64,000 bases of DNA, taken from NCBI GenBank assembly GCA_010093685.1, contig MU006225.1, positions 688,507 through 752,506 of the forward strand, given 5' to 3'. This document shows, piece by piece, positions 28,672 to 40,097 of the stretch. The notes under the pieces are model-generated. The model saw only the letters and a program-made list of their open reading frames with translations. It was not told where the DNA came from and searched no databases. Source of the stretch: Ophiobolus disseminans (lineage: Eukaryota > Ascomycota > Dothideomycetes > Pleosporales > Phaeosphaeriaceae). How positions within the stretch are numbered: the first letter of the stretch is position 1; every line of letters begins with the position of its first letter. The translations under genes were made by a program, and so were the position numbers.

Positions 28672-30003
28672 TCAGAATACAACATCACCATGCACCACCT
28701 CCCCATTCTCATCCTCCTCCCACACACCATACATCTCCCCAAGCGCCTTCCTAAGCGCCCCATCAACCTCCTCACAATACCTCCGCATCGCCAAAACAAG
28801 CGCATGTTCCTCCTCAAACGCTACTCTCTCCTCCAACTGATACTTTAGAACTCGAACTTCTCCTGCGATCCATCGTCACCAGCAAAGTAACCGTGATATC
28901 CAAGATGGTATTCAATAGCTTCATCAAGGAGTTGAATGATGGCATCCACGATCTCAGGGTCAGTGCGAAGAGCGGGATTCCGGCGGCCTAGTGTATCGAT
29001 GATAGCGAGGTACTTGATCGATATCAGTTCCCAAGCCGGCATATCGATTACGAAGTAGCGCAACGTTTTGGCGCACGGAGTACATCCACGTGCCAAAGCG
29101 CGAGATAGATGGGTCGGGATCCATATCGGACTTTTCGTCATCAGAGTCAATTTCCACGCCAGGTCCGGCGAGGCAGTGCCATAGTAAGACTCCCTGCAGC
29201 CAGTGCCCTTCGATCAACCTCTTCACGCGGGAGAATTTCCTCATATACATTGTTGTGGCCTGGGCGCTGCTGCACTCGGGTGGGACTCCTTTGAATTTGA
29301 GGACTACGTTGGCGCCGGTGACGTCCATGATGCGGTGTTTCTTGAGCATCTGGACGAAGCGCAGGAACGGGAAGATATCCATATTTTGAATCTTGGCGTA
29401 GAAGATGGGCATTTGGCCGTCTGGGGCGATGATGAGGCCCCATAGGTCGTGGAGGATTTCGCGGCAGGTGAGGGCGGGCATGGGCAAATCTTCACAGAGG
29501 TTACCGCGCTCGTTGATGGTGATGATGACGGGGTCATCGTATTGGTGTTCTTCGTGGAAGCAGCGGGAGAGGTATAGTTCGTGTTGGTTCTTGTACTCCA
29601 GAAAGGCGGTGTGGGTTTCGTGTGTGAAGGCGTGGCCCTTGCTCGGTTGAGGGATCATGTCCTCGCATACCTTGTCCAGGGTTTCGGTAAGCTATTCCCC
29701 GCCGTAGTCTTGCTCCTTGGTGTATGGCTGGGGATGGAACGTTTCTGGAATTCCACAGCGGTGCTTCTCCATTGAGGGTAGAGGGGGTAGCCCTAAACTG
29801 CGCCCATTGCACGCTTGCCTCAGCAGGTCGCGATCTTTTACATTGGCACCCTCCTCCATCTCAAGATACAGGGCATATATTCGGCTCCGAACCTCGCCAG
29901 GCAAGTCTAAAAGCCCGATCGGTTGTCCATTGCGACGCGTCAGGAGTGTGATATTGTCATCCTTCTTGACCTCAGTGTTCTTGATCTTGCGACACTTCTC
30001 CAA
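28672..30003 (-). pseudogene. Broken F-box-like protein, convergent paralogue of the 26936 gene
   Basis: Starts MEKCRKIKNTEVKK, then GLLDLPGEVRSRIYALYLEME. TAG at 29694-29692 interrupts the frame, which resumes as LTETLDKVCEDMIPQ and runs through ERGNLCEDLPMPALTCREIL and IFPFLRFVQML to NVALLRN (about 29070). A frameshift leads to VIDMPAWELISIKYLAIIDTLGRRNP. A second shift at about 28850 leads to KYQLEERVAFEEEHALVLAMRRYCEEVDGALRKALGE. The two paralogues are damaged at different positions, so each was inactivated independently, or both contain base-calling indels. Their 3' ends lie only about 130 bp apart. Confidence 0.7.
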
Positions 30004-30439
30004 AACCTGGTTCCATACTTTGCGACCCTCGACTTGACTGGCCTGTGTTCATTGTTGTGAGTCAGCAAGCGTCAGAGGCGTAGGTTTTCCTCTGAGAATG
30101 CTCAAGTAATGCTCCGGAGAGGTTTGGGTAGTCATGCCTTAGTTGCTATCGCTCGCCATGTGAGGAGGAGAAGACGGCTGCTTAATTAATGGCGACACAC
30201 GATTGCGACTTTGCTGCAGGCTGCTCGTGTGCAATGTCATGGTCACTTGAGGTCTTTCTTCACACGAATGTTAGCTTGATATGACGCTTTTGAGTAGGAG
30301 ATTTGAGCTTTTTTTTTACGTGCAAGATAACCATACATGTCGTTGTTAATGAACTCCATTTCCATGCCAGTTCACCCTTATTGTTCGCAAGGAAAGCTAC
30401 CCATCACCTCGATACCCCACACATATTTAGAGCCGATCT
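30004..30439. other. Intergenic region
   Basis: 436 bp between a pseudogene start and the 3' end of the gene at 30440. It contains an oligo-T tract at about 30308. No gene recognised. Confidence 0.35.
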
Positions 30440-31111
30440 TCAGTTCCAGTACGAAGCACCGAGCTCCTCACCCAACTTCACGTCGTCACCCTCCACGACG
30501 ATCTTCCTGACCACCACGCCGACCGTGTCCCACTTGCTGTCCGTGTTCTTGACGCCAAGCGTGGAGTCTCGCCTCTTGCCCGACTTGTCCTCTCCGCCCA
30601 CATCACGCACGACCTCGAAGTTGCCGTTGCCAACATCGTGGAGCCGAGCACGCTTGTAGCTTGCATTCGAGAGCTGGCGGAGTGCGACCACAAAGCCTGC
30701 CTCGTCCTGCTCCTCGATCCACTTCTTCGCCGTCTTGTCCTGCCAGACCTTCTTGACAGCCGCCTCGGCATCCTTCAAGATCCTGACGCGCTGCTCCTCG
30801 GCTTCGATCGTGCCCGCCTCGGTGCCCTTGTCAAGCGGCTTCTGGAGGAGGTGCGTGCCACCGAAGCTCTCGACGAAGCGGCCGTCTTCGATGTTGAAGA
30901 AGATGACGTCCTTGTACCATCTCGTGCCAATGTCGTCAAAGTCGCGGTCCTCGAGGGTCGTCGGGTTGTGCTTGGAGGTCTTGGAGACGAGCTGTCCGCA
31001 AGGGAGGTCGGCGGCTGGGAGCGGCTGGGGAAGGATTGCGAGCTCGGGGATGATGGAGGGCGAGAGCGGCTCTGAGAGATGGCTCGGCCGGCGGGAGTAC
31101 TTCGCTGCCAT
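30440..31111 (-). CDS. Conserved fungal protein of unknown function
   Basis: 223 aa from the ATG at 31111 (MAAKYSRRPSHLSEPLSP); the open frame extends to 31165 without a better start. Highly charged and soluble. Recognisable stretches are DFDDIGTRWYKDVIFFNIEDGRFVESFGGTHLL and RILKDAEAAVKKVWQDKTAKKWIEEQDEAGFVVALRQLS, then a basic segment and an acidic C-terminus. Base composition is GC-rich and codon use is regular, which supports coding over the opposite-strand ORFs. I do not recognise a family and propose no function. Confidence 0.6.
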   Translation of the reverse strand: MAAKYSRRPSHLSEPLSPSIIPELAILPQPLPAADLPCGQLVSKTSKHNPTTLEDRDFDDIGTRWYKDVIFFNIEDGRFVESFGGTHLLQKPLDKGTEAGTIEAEEQRVRILKDAEAAVKKVWQDKTAKKWIEEQDEAGFVVALRQLSNASYKRARLHDVGNGNFEVVRDVGGEDKSGKRRDSTLGVKNTDSKWDTVGVVVRKIVVEGDDVKLGEELGASYWN

Positions 31112-32505
31112 GATGGGAAGCTGTAGCTGGTGAAGTAGTGTTGTGGGAAGAAAAGGTAAGTTCAATTGAGCAGTATGTGAGTCTGACGAGCTATATGAAG
31201 CTGTTTGAGGCTGTATGAAGCTGTTTAGAGTTCACCCAAGTGAGGGGTCAGCAAGCTTTATGTGATCTCATTGGAACCGCTTTGTGCAACGCGCCGTTTG
31301 GCAGGCACGACCCCGCCCGCCATGGCGAGTTAATTACAGGTCACGCTTTCTCTGTACCTGAAATGGGCAACGATGAGGCCATTGTGCGAGTGATGCAACG
31401 CGTTTTTGCGGGTCGTCGGTGGTGTGACGCATCAGGTGCACGCGAGGGTTCGAAGGATATGGCGTGGTTATGTATCGAAGTAGTCGCGATAAGGAACCGG
31501 TGGGTCGTGGTTGCCTGCCTCCGAAATCTCCCGACCATCATGCTGACACACCATTTCTGACGACCTTCGATAACACACAAGGAGTGCAGATATCTCCTCA
31601 TCAGTACTAGACGCCACAGGCATTGAGTCTACATGATACTCCCGGAAAAGGGTGTCACCACTCGCTTCGATCCTCACGCGGATCATGCCCTGATCAACAG
31701 TCAGAAGCTCTCCACGTGCGCCCTATAGTATTCATGCCCGGGTAGCATCATCTTAGCTTAATGAAGGAAAGTGAACAAGGCAGCGGCGAGTCTTATGCAC
31801 AGTCATTCATCATGAGTAGCGAGAACCTCGCAAGCCAGCTTCGTGGCAATAGAAATCAATAATCTCGTTCCCGGGCATCTTCAAACTCATCCCACAGTCG
31901 GGCCAGAATGCCAGTATTCGCTTCGCCCGAGATGCGAAATCGTTGATAGCGGAGAGTAAGAGGTTCTGGGTTTGCTGGGCGGTGACTATACCGGTCATAT
32001 CTGGCTTCCCTTATTTTTCCTTGGCTACGATGTAGGGGTGAGAAGAAGCACATTGAGATTCGAACTGGACCTGGGTGTTTGACAGGTGGGTCGGGAAAGA
32101 GCAATTGACCGCAGGGGCATATGTGGAAGAATATCACGACAAGAATGCGTCCCTCCAAACACGTCACTGCTTTACTGTCCGCCGCCCTTCTCAGTGTCAG
32201 TTCTCATCAACTAGCATCATCGCTTGAACCTATGATGGGCCAGGACTGTATCAGTAGCTAGTTCGGGCTGGATACTCTTTGACGGACATACCACTCCCGC
32301 CGCAAAGAACAAGCTTGACGTTCGGACCACGGATGAAACGATTTCTGAGTGGATAGTGTTCTATTCAGAGCAGAGTGCCGCAAACCATATATACATCTAG
32401 CCCATCTTCCACACACTTCATCTACAGCTTCCATATCTCCCTCTTAACACCTCTCGCGATAACCACAGCAGCACACCTCAATCCTCTCAAATAATCCCAC
32501 CACGC
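31112..32505. other. Gene-poor region of 1.4 kb
   Basis: Several ORFs of 62-106 codons on both strands overlap one another and show no domain or signal. Near-direct repeats of 'ATGAAGCTGTTT' lie at about 31194-31220. No RNA gene is recognised. Confidence 0.4.
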
Positions 32506-33228
32506 TCACAACTTCAACGCCATAGCCTTGACAAACATCTCAATCACCGGCGGCCCCTTCGCACTCAACCCCTCCTCAACATCCACATCCGGGTCCGCCT
32601 TGCTCATCGCGCGCCTATACGCCTCCCTCTCGCCAATACGTTTCAGCCAGTTCAAGATGCCGTCGTACCCGGTAAGATCAATGGGCTCGAACTGGCGCAT
32701 CGTAGAGAAACACCAGCCCGTCATAACATCCGCGGCGGTGAAGTCGTCGCCCGCAAGCCACGCGCCAGTCGCTAAGAGGCGGTTGTTGAGATGTGTAACC
32801 GCATTAATCACGCGTGCATTGTTACCCTTGAACCGTACATCGTTCTCGCCAACCGTACCCCTTGTCATGGCTCTCCGAAATAGCCCGGGTTGGAGAGTCG
32901 CATTGCTGAAGTGGAACCAGTACAAGTAGTCGGCGAAGTTCTTGTGGCTTGGAGGAAGAGCGAGTCGGCCGTTTGCGTGTTTGTGGATGATGTACTCGCA
33001 AATCGCGCCGGATTCTGCGAGCGTGATGGGGTTGGATGGGTCCGTGTGGTCTTCCAGGACTGGGGAGGCGCCGAGTGGGTGTTTGGCCTTCAGCTCTGGT
33101 GGTGAGAGGAGTGGAGAGCGCTTGTAGAGTTTGAGGGTGTAGGGGATGTTGAGTTCTTCAAGGAGCCATGGGATGCGCTCGCCTTGGCCGATTTGAAGGT
33201 GGTGGACTGTGAGCTTTGGAGAGGACAT
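32506..33228 (-). CDS. Glutathione S-transferase
   Basis: 240 aa from the ATG at 33228, where the GST fold begins. The thioredoxin-like domain reads KLTVHHLQIGQGERIPWLLEELNIPYTLKLY, with GASPVLED (the cis-Pro loop) and TLAESGAICEYI (the glutathione-binding ESxAI motif) at about 50-80. The helical C-terminal domain has ADYLYWFHFSNATLQP and WLAGDDFTAADVMTGW, the conserved N-capping box. Such fungal GSTs conjugate glutathione to electrophiles in the cytosol. It lies beside the dioxygenase/monooxygenase/transporter group but on its own promoter. Intact single exon. Confidence 0.9.
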   Translation of the reverse strand: MSSPKLTVHHLQIGQGERIPWLLEELNIPYTLKLYKRSPLLSPPELKAKHPLGASPVLEDHTDPSNPITLAESGAICEYIIHKHANGRLALPPSHKNFADYLYWFHFSNATLQPGLFRRAMTRGTVGENDVRFKGNNARVINAVTHLNNRLLATGAWLAGDDFTAADVMTGWCFSTMRQFEPIDLTGYDGILNWLKRIGEREAYRRAMSKADPDVDVEEGLSAKGPPVIEMFVKAMALKL

Positions 33229-33836
33229 CGTGGATTGGCCTATTGTAGATGTCTTATGTCTTTGTAGATACAAAGGGAACAGACCGGGAATGGAGGTGTT
33301 TTTGGTTATGTAGTCGTTGGTGATCGTCTAGACTCGTAAGATAGCCTAGATGTTGGTCTCCGTTGATGATGATTCGTCAGCACTGACTCGCTGAACGATG
33401 CTAGATGTTGTGGGGCGTCCTCTGCTTGATGTCACTGTTCGCGATATATACATTGCTTTCCTTCAGGCAGCGAGCTTAAGTCTCGGCCGAGCATTCCCAT
33501 TGGGGAAAGCCATTGTGAGGCTGACATATACAATCACGTGCCCATCGGCCGAGCCAACACAGGAAGGCTATTAATTGGTTGTAGAGACCTGGCAGCGAGA
33601 AGGATTGTCTCCAGAACGGAGAAAGAGCACGTTAATAGGATTTAGGATGAACTCGTGTCCAGGCAACAACGATTGTAACTGGAAAGTTCATGAATGAAGA
33701 CTATCGAATGCTAACTTCCCGCAAGGGAAGTAGCTTAGTAACTAGCGCGAGTCGGGGTCCAAGACACCCGCAGCATCGAGCCTGCCAATATTCATCACTT
33801 CCCACCTGCGGGTTCAAGTGAGTTTCAGTCTGCCAA
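33229..33836. other. Intergenic region
   Basis: 608 bp holding the GST promoter and the 3' end of the dioxygenase gene. No other feature recognised. Confidence 0.35.
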
Positions 33837-35082
33837 CTAAATGTCATCAGGCCCGGCAAGGCCCAATGCCTGCCTGCGTGTGGGTGCGTCCGCCTTGAAG
33901 AACGGCTTCTCCGCCAACGCTGTCACCCTAGTTCCGTGCCTCGGCTCATTTCCTTCATAGTCCCAACTCGCGTTGTGGATTGTGATTCTGTTGTCCCAGA
34001 GCGCCGATGTTCCTGGAGTCCACCTAAAGCGAACCTGAATATCGACACTCTTCTCGTACACATCGTACAGATAGTTCAGGATAACATCGCTCTCAGCCTT
34101 GTCGAGGCCGACAATGCGGACAGTAAATGCGCGATTGACCCAAAGCGCTTTCCATCCGGTTGCGGGATGGACACGAACGAGCGGATGAACCCGCTCAATG
34201 AACTTTGGGCCAGCGTTGGGGTTCTCGCGGTCAAGGTACCCATGTGCACTGCGGTAGACGGCTTCTTTACCGTCGATGATCTTTCGGAAAGCTGGAGAAA
34301 GCTTCTCGTAAGCGGAGTAGCCTGATGCCCACAGCGTATCCCCACCAAGCTTTGGGATGGTATCGTTGTGCAAATGGGTCACACTATGGTTGTTAGTAGC
34401 GGTTTGTTAAGTTCGAAGCATGGTCAATTACCCGGCTGGCTGACGTTCATGCACCAGATCAGTGTGCCATACTGACGCTCCACCCGTCTTCCTGAAGCTG
34501 GCAGGTACTTCTGTCGCCTGGAGAGCGGGCCACAGAACTGTTGTCCCGGGGATGCCGGGGACGAATGGTACTTGCGGCTTTACTCCATGTTAGCCTGTCG
34601 ATCGCGCTTGGGAATGGACAACATACGTGCACTTCGACTTCGCCATAATATTCACCAAGCTTTTTCTGTTCTTGTGGCGAGATATCTTGATTGCGGAAGA
34701 ACACGACGCTCCTCTCAGCGATCAAAAGGCCCAGCTCATCCTTTTGTTGATTACTGAGATCCTTGAGTTGAAGCCCAACGACTTCTGTTCCAATATGGGC
34801 GGTCAGGTGTATGATCTCCTTTGCAGCACCGAAGAGCGCTTTCTTCTCTGGATCGGCCCGCGAGCCTGGGTCAACATATTCACGATCAAAGTTTCTGATT
34901 TTATACACATCGTCGAGATAGAGTGGTTTCGCTGGTCTGTATGGATATCCATTCGACAGATCAACGCCCGCTTTCTCTAACCTCTTTTTCGCCGGCCCGG
35001 GAAGCCCCAGCGTGTCCTTCTTCGGTTGGACAGTATCTCTCTCTTGTATGTTCTCGTGGATGGGAATTGCAATCGGTGCCAT
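33837..35082 (-). CDS. Fe(II)/2-oxoglutarate sulfonate dioxygenase, TauD/Jlp1-type
   Basis: Oxidises sulfonates (taurine-like) with 2-oxoglutarate and O2, releasing sulfite for sulfur assimilation. Exons 35082-34627, 34577-34432 and 34383-33837 give 382 aa in exact phase. Exon 1 ends in LLIAERSVVFFRNQDISPQEQKKLG, typical of the TauD fold. Exon 2 has the metal-binding HxD as WHTDLVHE (H190, D192). Exon 3 carries LPKLGGDTLW-like DTLWASGYSAYEKLS, FRWTPGTSALWDNR, and RHGTRV with the 2-oxoglutarate-contacting Arg near the distal His region. Resembles yeast Jlp1 (YLL057C). It is divergent from an FAD monooxygenase and followed by a Dal5/Soa1-like transporter, which together suggest alternative sulfur use. 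Confidence 0.9.
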
Positions 35083-35662
35083 TGTGATGAATTGTCGCAG
35101 TTTGTTTGAGAAGTACGTTTCCCTTGCAAAGCTATTGATCTTATATCCAGATCATTACTGCCCCACTCATTCGTCTACTTTCTGCTCACTAATTCATTTT
35201 GAGGCGCGTCGCGTGGTGGTTGCGACACCAGTGTTGCGGGGTCGGCTCGATCACATCATCGGTAGTGAATATGGCGTGTACCCAGTGAACGTCTTCCGCG
35301 TTATCGATCGGACGAACCTCGCCTTATATCCAGGATTCACCAGTGTGGTGTTGCATGTCGTTTGCAGGACGGCGCATCAACTTTGCAGTTGGACGATCCT
35401 GCAGCTACCGAAAACCCTAGGATGGCTGATTATGATGCCATCCATATCCACCATAGCGCTTTAGGCACATTCATTCCGAATGCACACCCTTCAGTGCTGA
35501 CAAACTCCATAACTGTAGAGCGTGATCGTGGCTCGCCGTATCCTCAGGTTCGTATCGTCTCTACCCAGGTACCTAGGTAATTGTATGTGTCACAAGGAAC
35601 GAAAGAGTCCCAGCCTTGCGAAACAAGAAAAAGGTTATTCGGATCCAAGCATCTTCTGTAGC
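35083..35662. promoter_or_regulatory. Shared promoter of dioxygenase and FAD monooxygenase
   Basis: A 580 bp divergent promoter. It contains ATGATGCCAT at 35432-35441, a perfect match to the CYS3 sulfur-regulator consensus ATGRYRYCAT, and an ACCTAGGTA element at about 35571. Confidence 0.4.
35432..35441. promoter_or_regulatory. Candidate CYS3/MetR sulfur-regulator site
   Basis: ATGATGCCAT matches the Neurospora CYS3 bZIP consensus ATGRYRYCAT at every position. It lies about 350 bp upstream of the dioxygenase ATG and 220 bp upstream of the monooxygenase ATG. One site can arise by chance; the genomic context is what makes it worth noting. Confidence 0.35.
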
Positions 35663-37337
35663 ATGACGATCCCATCAAAACGTGTTGCTGTGGTCGGCGC
35701 AGGTATAAGCGGTGTCGTTGCAGCGGCACATCTCAAGAAGGAAGGCATCGATGTTACAGTGTTTGAGCGATCTAATGCCGCTGGAGGTATTTGGTAAACG
35801 ATGGGTCTGCCATATTCTATCAAGGGCTAACACCGGTCAGGCTGTACGACGAGCGAAAACCTGTAGAACCTTCGTACTCAACGTTACCGATATCCCAGGT
35901 CGGGAGAACTCACACGAGCGGTCATTCGGAAGACCTTGAGAGGCTTCTCCATGCGCCGCCAGGGTACATTCCTTGCTATCTTACTTGACTGTCACCGATT
36001 GACTGATCTTTCACAGTCCTTGTTACGTTGGTCTGAAGAACAATGTGAGCACCCCGTTATTGGAAACTACCTTGAACAAGTTTCCGAGCGGTACTGAAGA
36101 CTTTGTAACGCATGATGTCCTGAAAGACTATATTCAAGATACCGCCATTTTCACCGGGGTGCACGGTGTGACCCAGTACGATACAGAGGTTACGAGAGTC
36201 TCGAAAAAGGAGGAGTCTTGGAACGTCGAAACTACAGTTCTTCGGAGTGACGCAACTGGAGCATCCACGCGCGTAGCAACTTCTCAGGTAAGTACCATTG
36301 TACTAAGTAAGTCACAGTCCTAATGCTACCGCAGCTGTTTGATGCCGTGTTGGTCGCGTCGGGTCATTATCATGCAGCCAGAGTTCCCAATACGCTCGGG
36401 CTGAGCGACTGGAAAACGCAGTGGCCAGACAGGGTGGAACATTCGAAGCGCTACCGCAAACCCGATAATGCTCAAAACAAGGTGAGCAAGATCCTGACTT
36501 TAACCGAAATCTTCCCCTTCAATATGAAGACTAACATTTCTCTAGAACTTTCTCCTAGTAGGGGGAAGCGTATCAGCAACTGATATCGCCCGAGAGCTCG
36601 GTCCGTTTGCCAACAGGATCTACCAGAGCCGGCGCAACGGTAAATTCGATCTGCCGCCTAACATGCTCCCAGAAAACGGGTATCGGGTCGATGAAGTCGT
36701 TTCGTATGATGCGCCTGCTGCAGACAGCCCTATCTCTCTAGACGCCTCCGAGGCGATTCCCGCGACTGTCACATTGAAGTCAGGCCAAAAGCTGTGCGAT
36801 ATTCACCATGTGATCCTTTGCACAGGCTACCACCTCACAGTACCATTTTTGGCCCACCTCCACTCGGACCAAACGCCAGTTGATCAGGCGGGTGACGCTC
36901 TGCTGGTGACGGATGGTACACAATTTCACAATCTACACAAGGACATATTCTACATAAACGATCCGACGCTCGCGTTCATTGGCGTCCCGTTCTTCACTGC
37001 CACGTTCACATTGTTCGAGTTCCAAGCCATGGTTGTTGCGAAGGTTCTAGCCGGGCAAGCGAAGCTACCAAGCAAAGAAGCTATGCGATTAGAGTACAAT
37101 GATCGGGTGAAGAATAGGGGCCATGGGAAGGCGTTTCACAGCTTGCGGGAACAAGAGGCAGAGTACGTCAACGAGCTCATAGAATGGGTCAACCCTGATC
37201 TCGAGGCCGCTGGCAAAGGAAGGCTCAACGGACACACAGATAGGTGGCATGCTGCCAAAGAGAAGCAAATGGAACGGTTGAAGGCAATCTTCACTGCTCC
37301 TCGCGAGGAGAAAACATTCGAAATAACTTGTTCGTAG
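35663..37337 (+). CDS. Flavin-containing monooxygenase
   Basis: FAD/NADPH-dependent oxygenase of nucleophilic N or S atoms. Five exons: 35663-35793, 35841-35963, 36017-36287, 36335-36481 and 36546-37337, 487 aa, all phases matching. The FAD motif is VAVVGAGISGVVAAAHL (about 8-24), with the FERSNAAGGIW that follows in this family. The NADPH site is NFLLVGGSVSATDIARE at the start of exon 5 (GxSxSA). CTGYHLTVPFL is the FATGY-type motif. PSYSTLP and GHSEDL-type segments fill the expected spacing. It shares its promoter with the sulfonate dioxygenase and is followed by a transporter on the same strand. A role in organosulfur oxidation is inferred from context only. Confidence 0.9.
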
Positions 37338-37915
37338 CAATACAGTTTCATATACACAGTACCTGGGTGGGCAGTGCACGGTTGCATCTACCTAACCCGG
37401 AAGCCTTGTCATGCTTGTTCGCTAGAACAGTGTACTCCAAATGTAGTAATTCCAGGACCGGGCCAGCTATTTCCACATGTAGCTACATAGTCCTAGCGAG
37501 CCACGTACAGGTAGATCTCGGAGCCATTTCATACTCTTATCTCCATGCACAGGCACGCAATCTGCATGTTCCATTACGACACATACTACGAAAGCCTATC
37601 TTACAATCCGAAGATTTCAACGCCTCAAAACCTTCCTGATGGACAAAAAGTCGGCTGTCATGGTGCTTACCCCACGCAAACCCTGCCATGACGCGATACC
37701 CTCCCCAGTATTTCGAATCGCGCAACCCTGCGCCCAACGCACATCTCTCGGAACATGCATCGCTACCTTGCATGAAAGCCAATATGTCTTCCGACGTCGT
37801 GAAGAACCTTAGCGATGGCAAAGTGGAGCTTATGGTGCTTGCTCGATAAAGCAAGTCCTTGTGCCGATGCTTCAAATCTTTGAAAGTACACACTTTACCC
37901 AAGACAGTCAGCAAG
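37338..37915. other. Intergenic region
   Basis: 578 bp upstream of the transporter. ATGACGCGAT at 37688-37697 matches 9 of 10 positions of the CYS3 consensus. Overlapping ORFs have no protein features. Confidence 0.35.
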
Positions 37916-39647
37916 ATGGGTCGACCTCACGATGTGTCTACGACTGTCGACACTACAGCTTCCATTATTCAATCAGACGATGAATTGACGCAAAAGCCTC
38001 ACAAATGGTACTACTACCTGTGGGATACTTTAGATAAGCCGAAAGAGGAAAGATGGTTCATGTTCAAGCTTGATGCAGCTTTGCTTACGTTCGCCTCTCT
38101 GGGTATGTTGCACTCGATCTTGGCCACTCCAGAGCACTCACTGTATCATAGGCTACTTCATCAAAAACTTGGATCAAATGAACATCAACAGTGCCTTCGT
38201 GTCCGGAATGTACGTATAATGTCAACACCACTGACCGTCACTGACACGTCCACAGGAAGGAAGATCTAGGTCTGTATGGCAACCAACTCAATTACATGCA
38301 GACCTGTTGGACTGTGGGATATGTCATTGGCGAGCTGCCCAGCAACATCATCTTAACGCGCATTCGGCCTTCAATCTGGATACCGGCTATGGAGGTATGG
38401 TATCTGTAATCTCAGGTATAATGGCACGCTGACACCACTAGCTCACCTGGGCGGTCTTGACGTTTTGTCTTTGTCGCGCCAACAACGCGGAGACTATTTA
38501 CGCTTTGCGCTTTCTCATCGGTACGTTTGACCCTCCATTTAGCGCAAATAGGTTTGCTAACTCACTACGACTAGGCCTAGCCGAGAGTACCTTCTACCCT
38601 GGCATGCAGTATATCATAGGATCTTGGTACCGTAAAGAAGAACTAGCTAAGCGGTCCTGCATCTTCCACACCAGCGGAGCCATTGCAGCAATGTTCTCTG
38701 GCTACCTCATGGCCGGGGTATATAAGCTTGACGGTGTAGGAGGGTACAAAGGTTGGCAGTGGCTCTTCATTGTTGATGGCATCATCTCGTTGCCCATCGC
38801 TCTACTCGGATTTTTCTTTCTTCCAGATCTACCAGAGATCTCAAAGCCCTTCTACTTGACCAAGGAGGAAGTCGCCTTCGCACAAAAGCGCATGGAGCTT
38901 GAAGGCCGACAGAAGCGACAACCATACACCAGAGCGAAAGTGCGCAAGATCTTTACATCGTGGCATATCTATGCTCTCGTTGCGCTTTACGTGTTTTTCA
39001 ACAACGGAACTTCGCTTGGGCAGCCAGTATTCCAGCAATTCCTCAAGGCGAGCAAGAACCCAAAATACACCATCAGCGAGATCAACACATACCCGACTGC
39101 GACCAACGGCGTAATAGTCGTCACCACGCTCATGTACGCTTGGACGAGTGACAGTATTCTCAAAGGATCTAGGTGGCCAGCCATCGTCTTCGGCGGATGT
39201 ATGAACATCATGTGCTCCGTCAGTCTCGCGGTCTGGGACATACCTATCAAGTGGAAGTGGGCTTGTTACATCCTCTCCGGTTTTGGCGGCGGTCTATCTG
39301 GGTTGTGCTTCGCATGGGCTCACGAGATCTGCACCCACGACAACGAAGAACGAGCCATAGTTATCGCAGCGATGAACGAAATGGCGTACGTTTTGCAAGC
39401 GTGGTTGCCGCTCATTGTCTGGCGGCAGGTTGAAGCGCCGGAGTACACGAAAGGCTTCGTAACGGTGACGTTCTTGAGTGCTGGGATGATGGTGACGGCG
39501 CTCGTGATTCGAGTCCTGCATGCAAACGAGTTATCGAAGAGGCAGGAGCAGCAAAGTACCGATCAGGTCGATCAGATCAGCTCGAGCGAGGAAGAGTTGG
39601 GGTTGGGCGATGATGCTGATCATGGTAGCAAGACGGTGCCTTCGTGA
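37916..39647 (+). CDS. MFS transporter, Dal5/allantoate-permease (Soa1-like) family
   Basis: Anion:proton symporter type of the plasma membrane. Five exons: 37916-38102, 38152-38209, 38256-38394, 38442-38520 and 38575-39647, 511 aa, phases exact. The N-terminal region DKPKEERWFMFKLDAALLTF leads into TM1 across an intron, then NLDQMNINSAFVSGMKEDLGLYGNQLNYMQTCWTVGYVIGELPSN, the strongly conserved Dal5-family stretch of TM1-TM2. LAESTFYPGMQYIIGSWYRKEELAKRS follows. About 12 membrane helices are visible. The C-terminus is acidic. Yeast Soa1, a sulfonate/sulfite transporter, belongs to this family. The neighbouring Jlp1-like dioxygenase makes that substrate plausible but not proven. Confidence 0.9.
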
Positions 39648-40097
39648 AAGAAAGTCTCGTTTGGGTCCAGTCATTGTGAAAATGATTGTCGTATCAATCT
39701 GAAAATGATCTCAGGACCTGAGTAATTTAACTCAGAAAATACAAATGGCGTTACTTTGAGGGTTGTCGATCTGTCTGTCGCATTTACCTGATGGATGTTA
39801 CGTCCACTCTTACAGTGCCATAAATGTCCCAGCAGACGTTAAAAAACACCTGCATAGCCACGTCGCGCTCGGTGAATGCGGCTATTTGGCAACGCCGATG
39901 ACGCTCGATATGCGACCTTTTAGTCGGTGTTTACTAGTTGAATAAAACGTGTTCACCGGTGCTGCTACTTCGACTGCCGGCTGACCGGTGTTGCGGCTGG
40001 ATTCCACCGCTCAACAAAACCCGGCACCGACCACTTTGGCGTCCCATCCCTTTACTAGCCACGAACCGCAAACACAACACCCCTGAAATAGCGTTAC
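39648..40097. other. Intergenic region
   Basis: 450 bp between the transporter and the HET pseudogene. No gene recognised. Confidence 0.35.

Noticed and set aside
31240..31560. 106-codon ORF as a gene
   Set aside because: No ATG context, domain or exon partner; overlapped by similar ORFs on the other strand.
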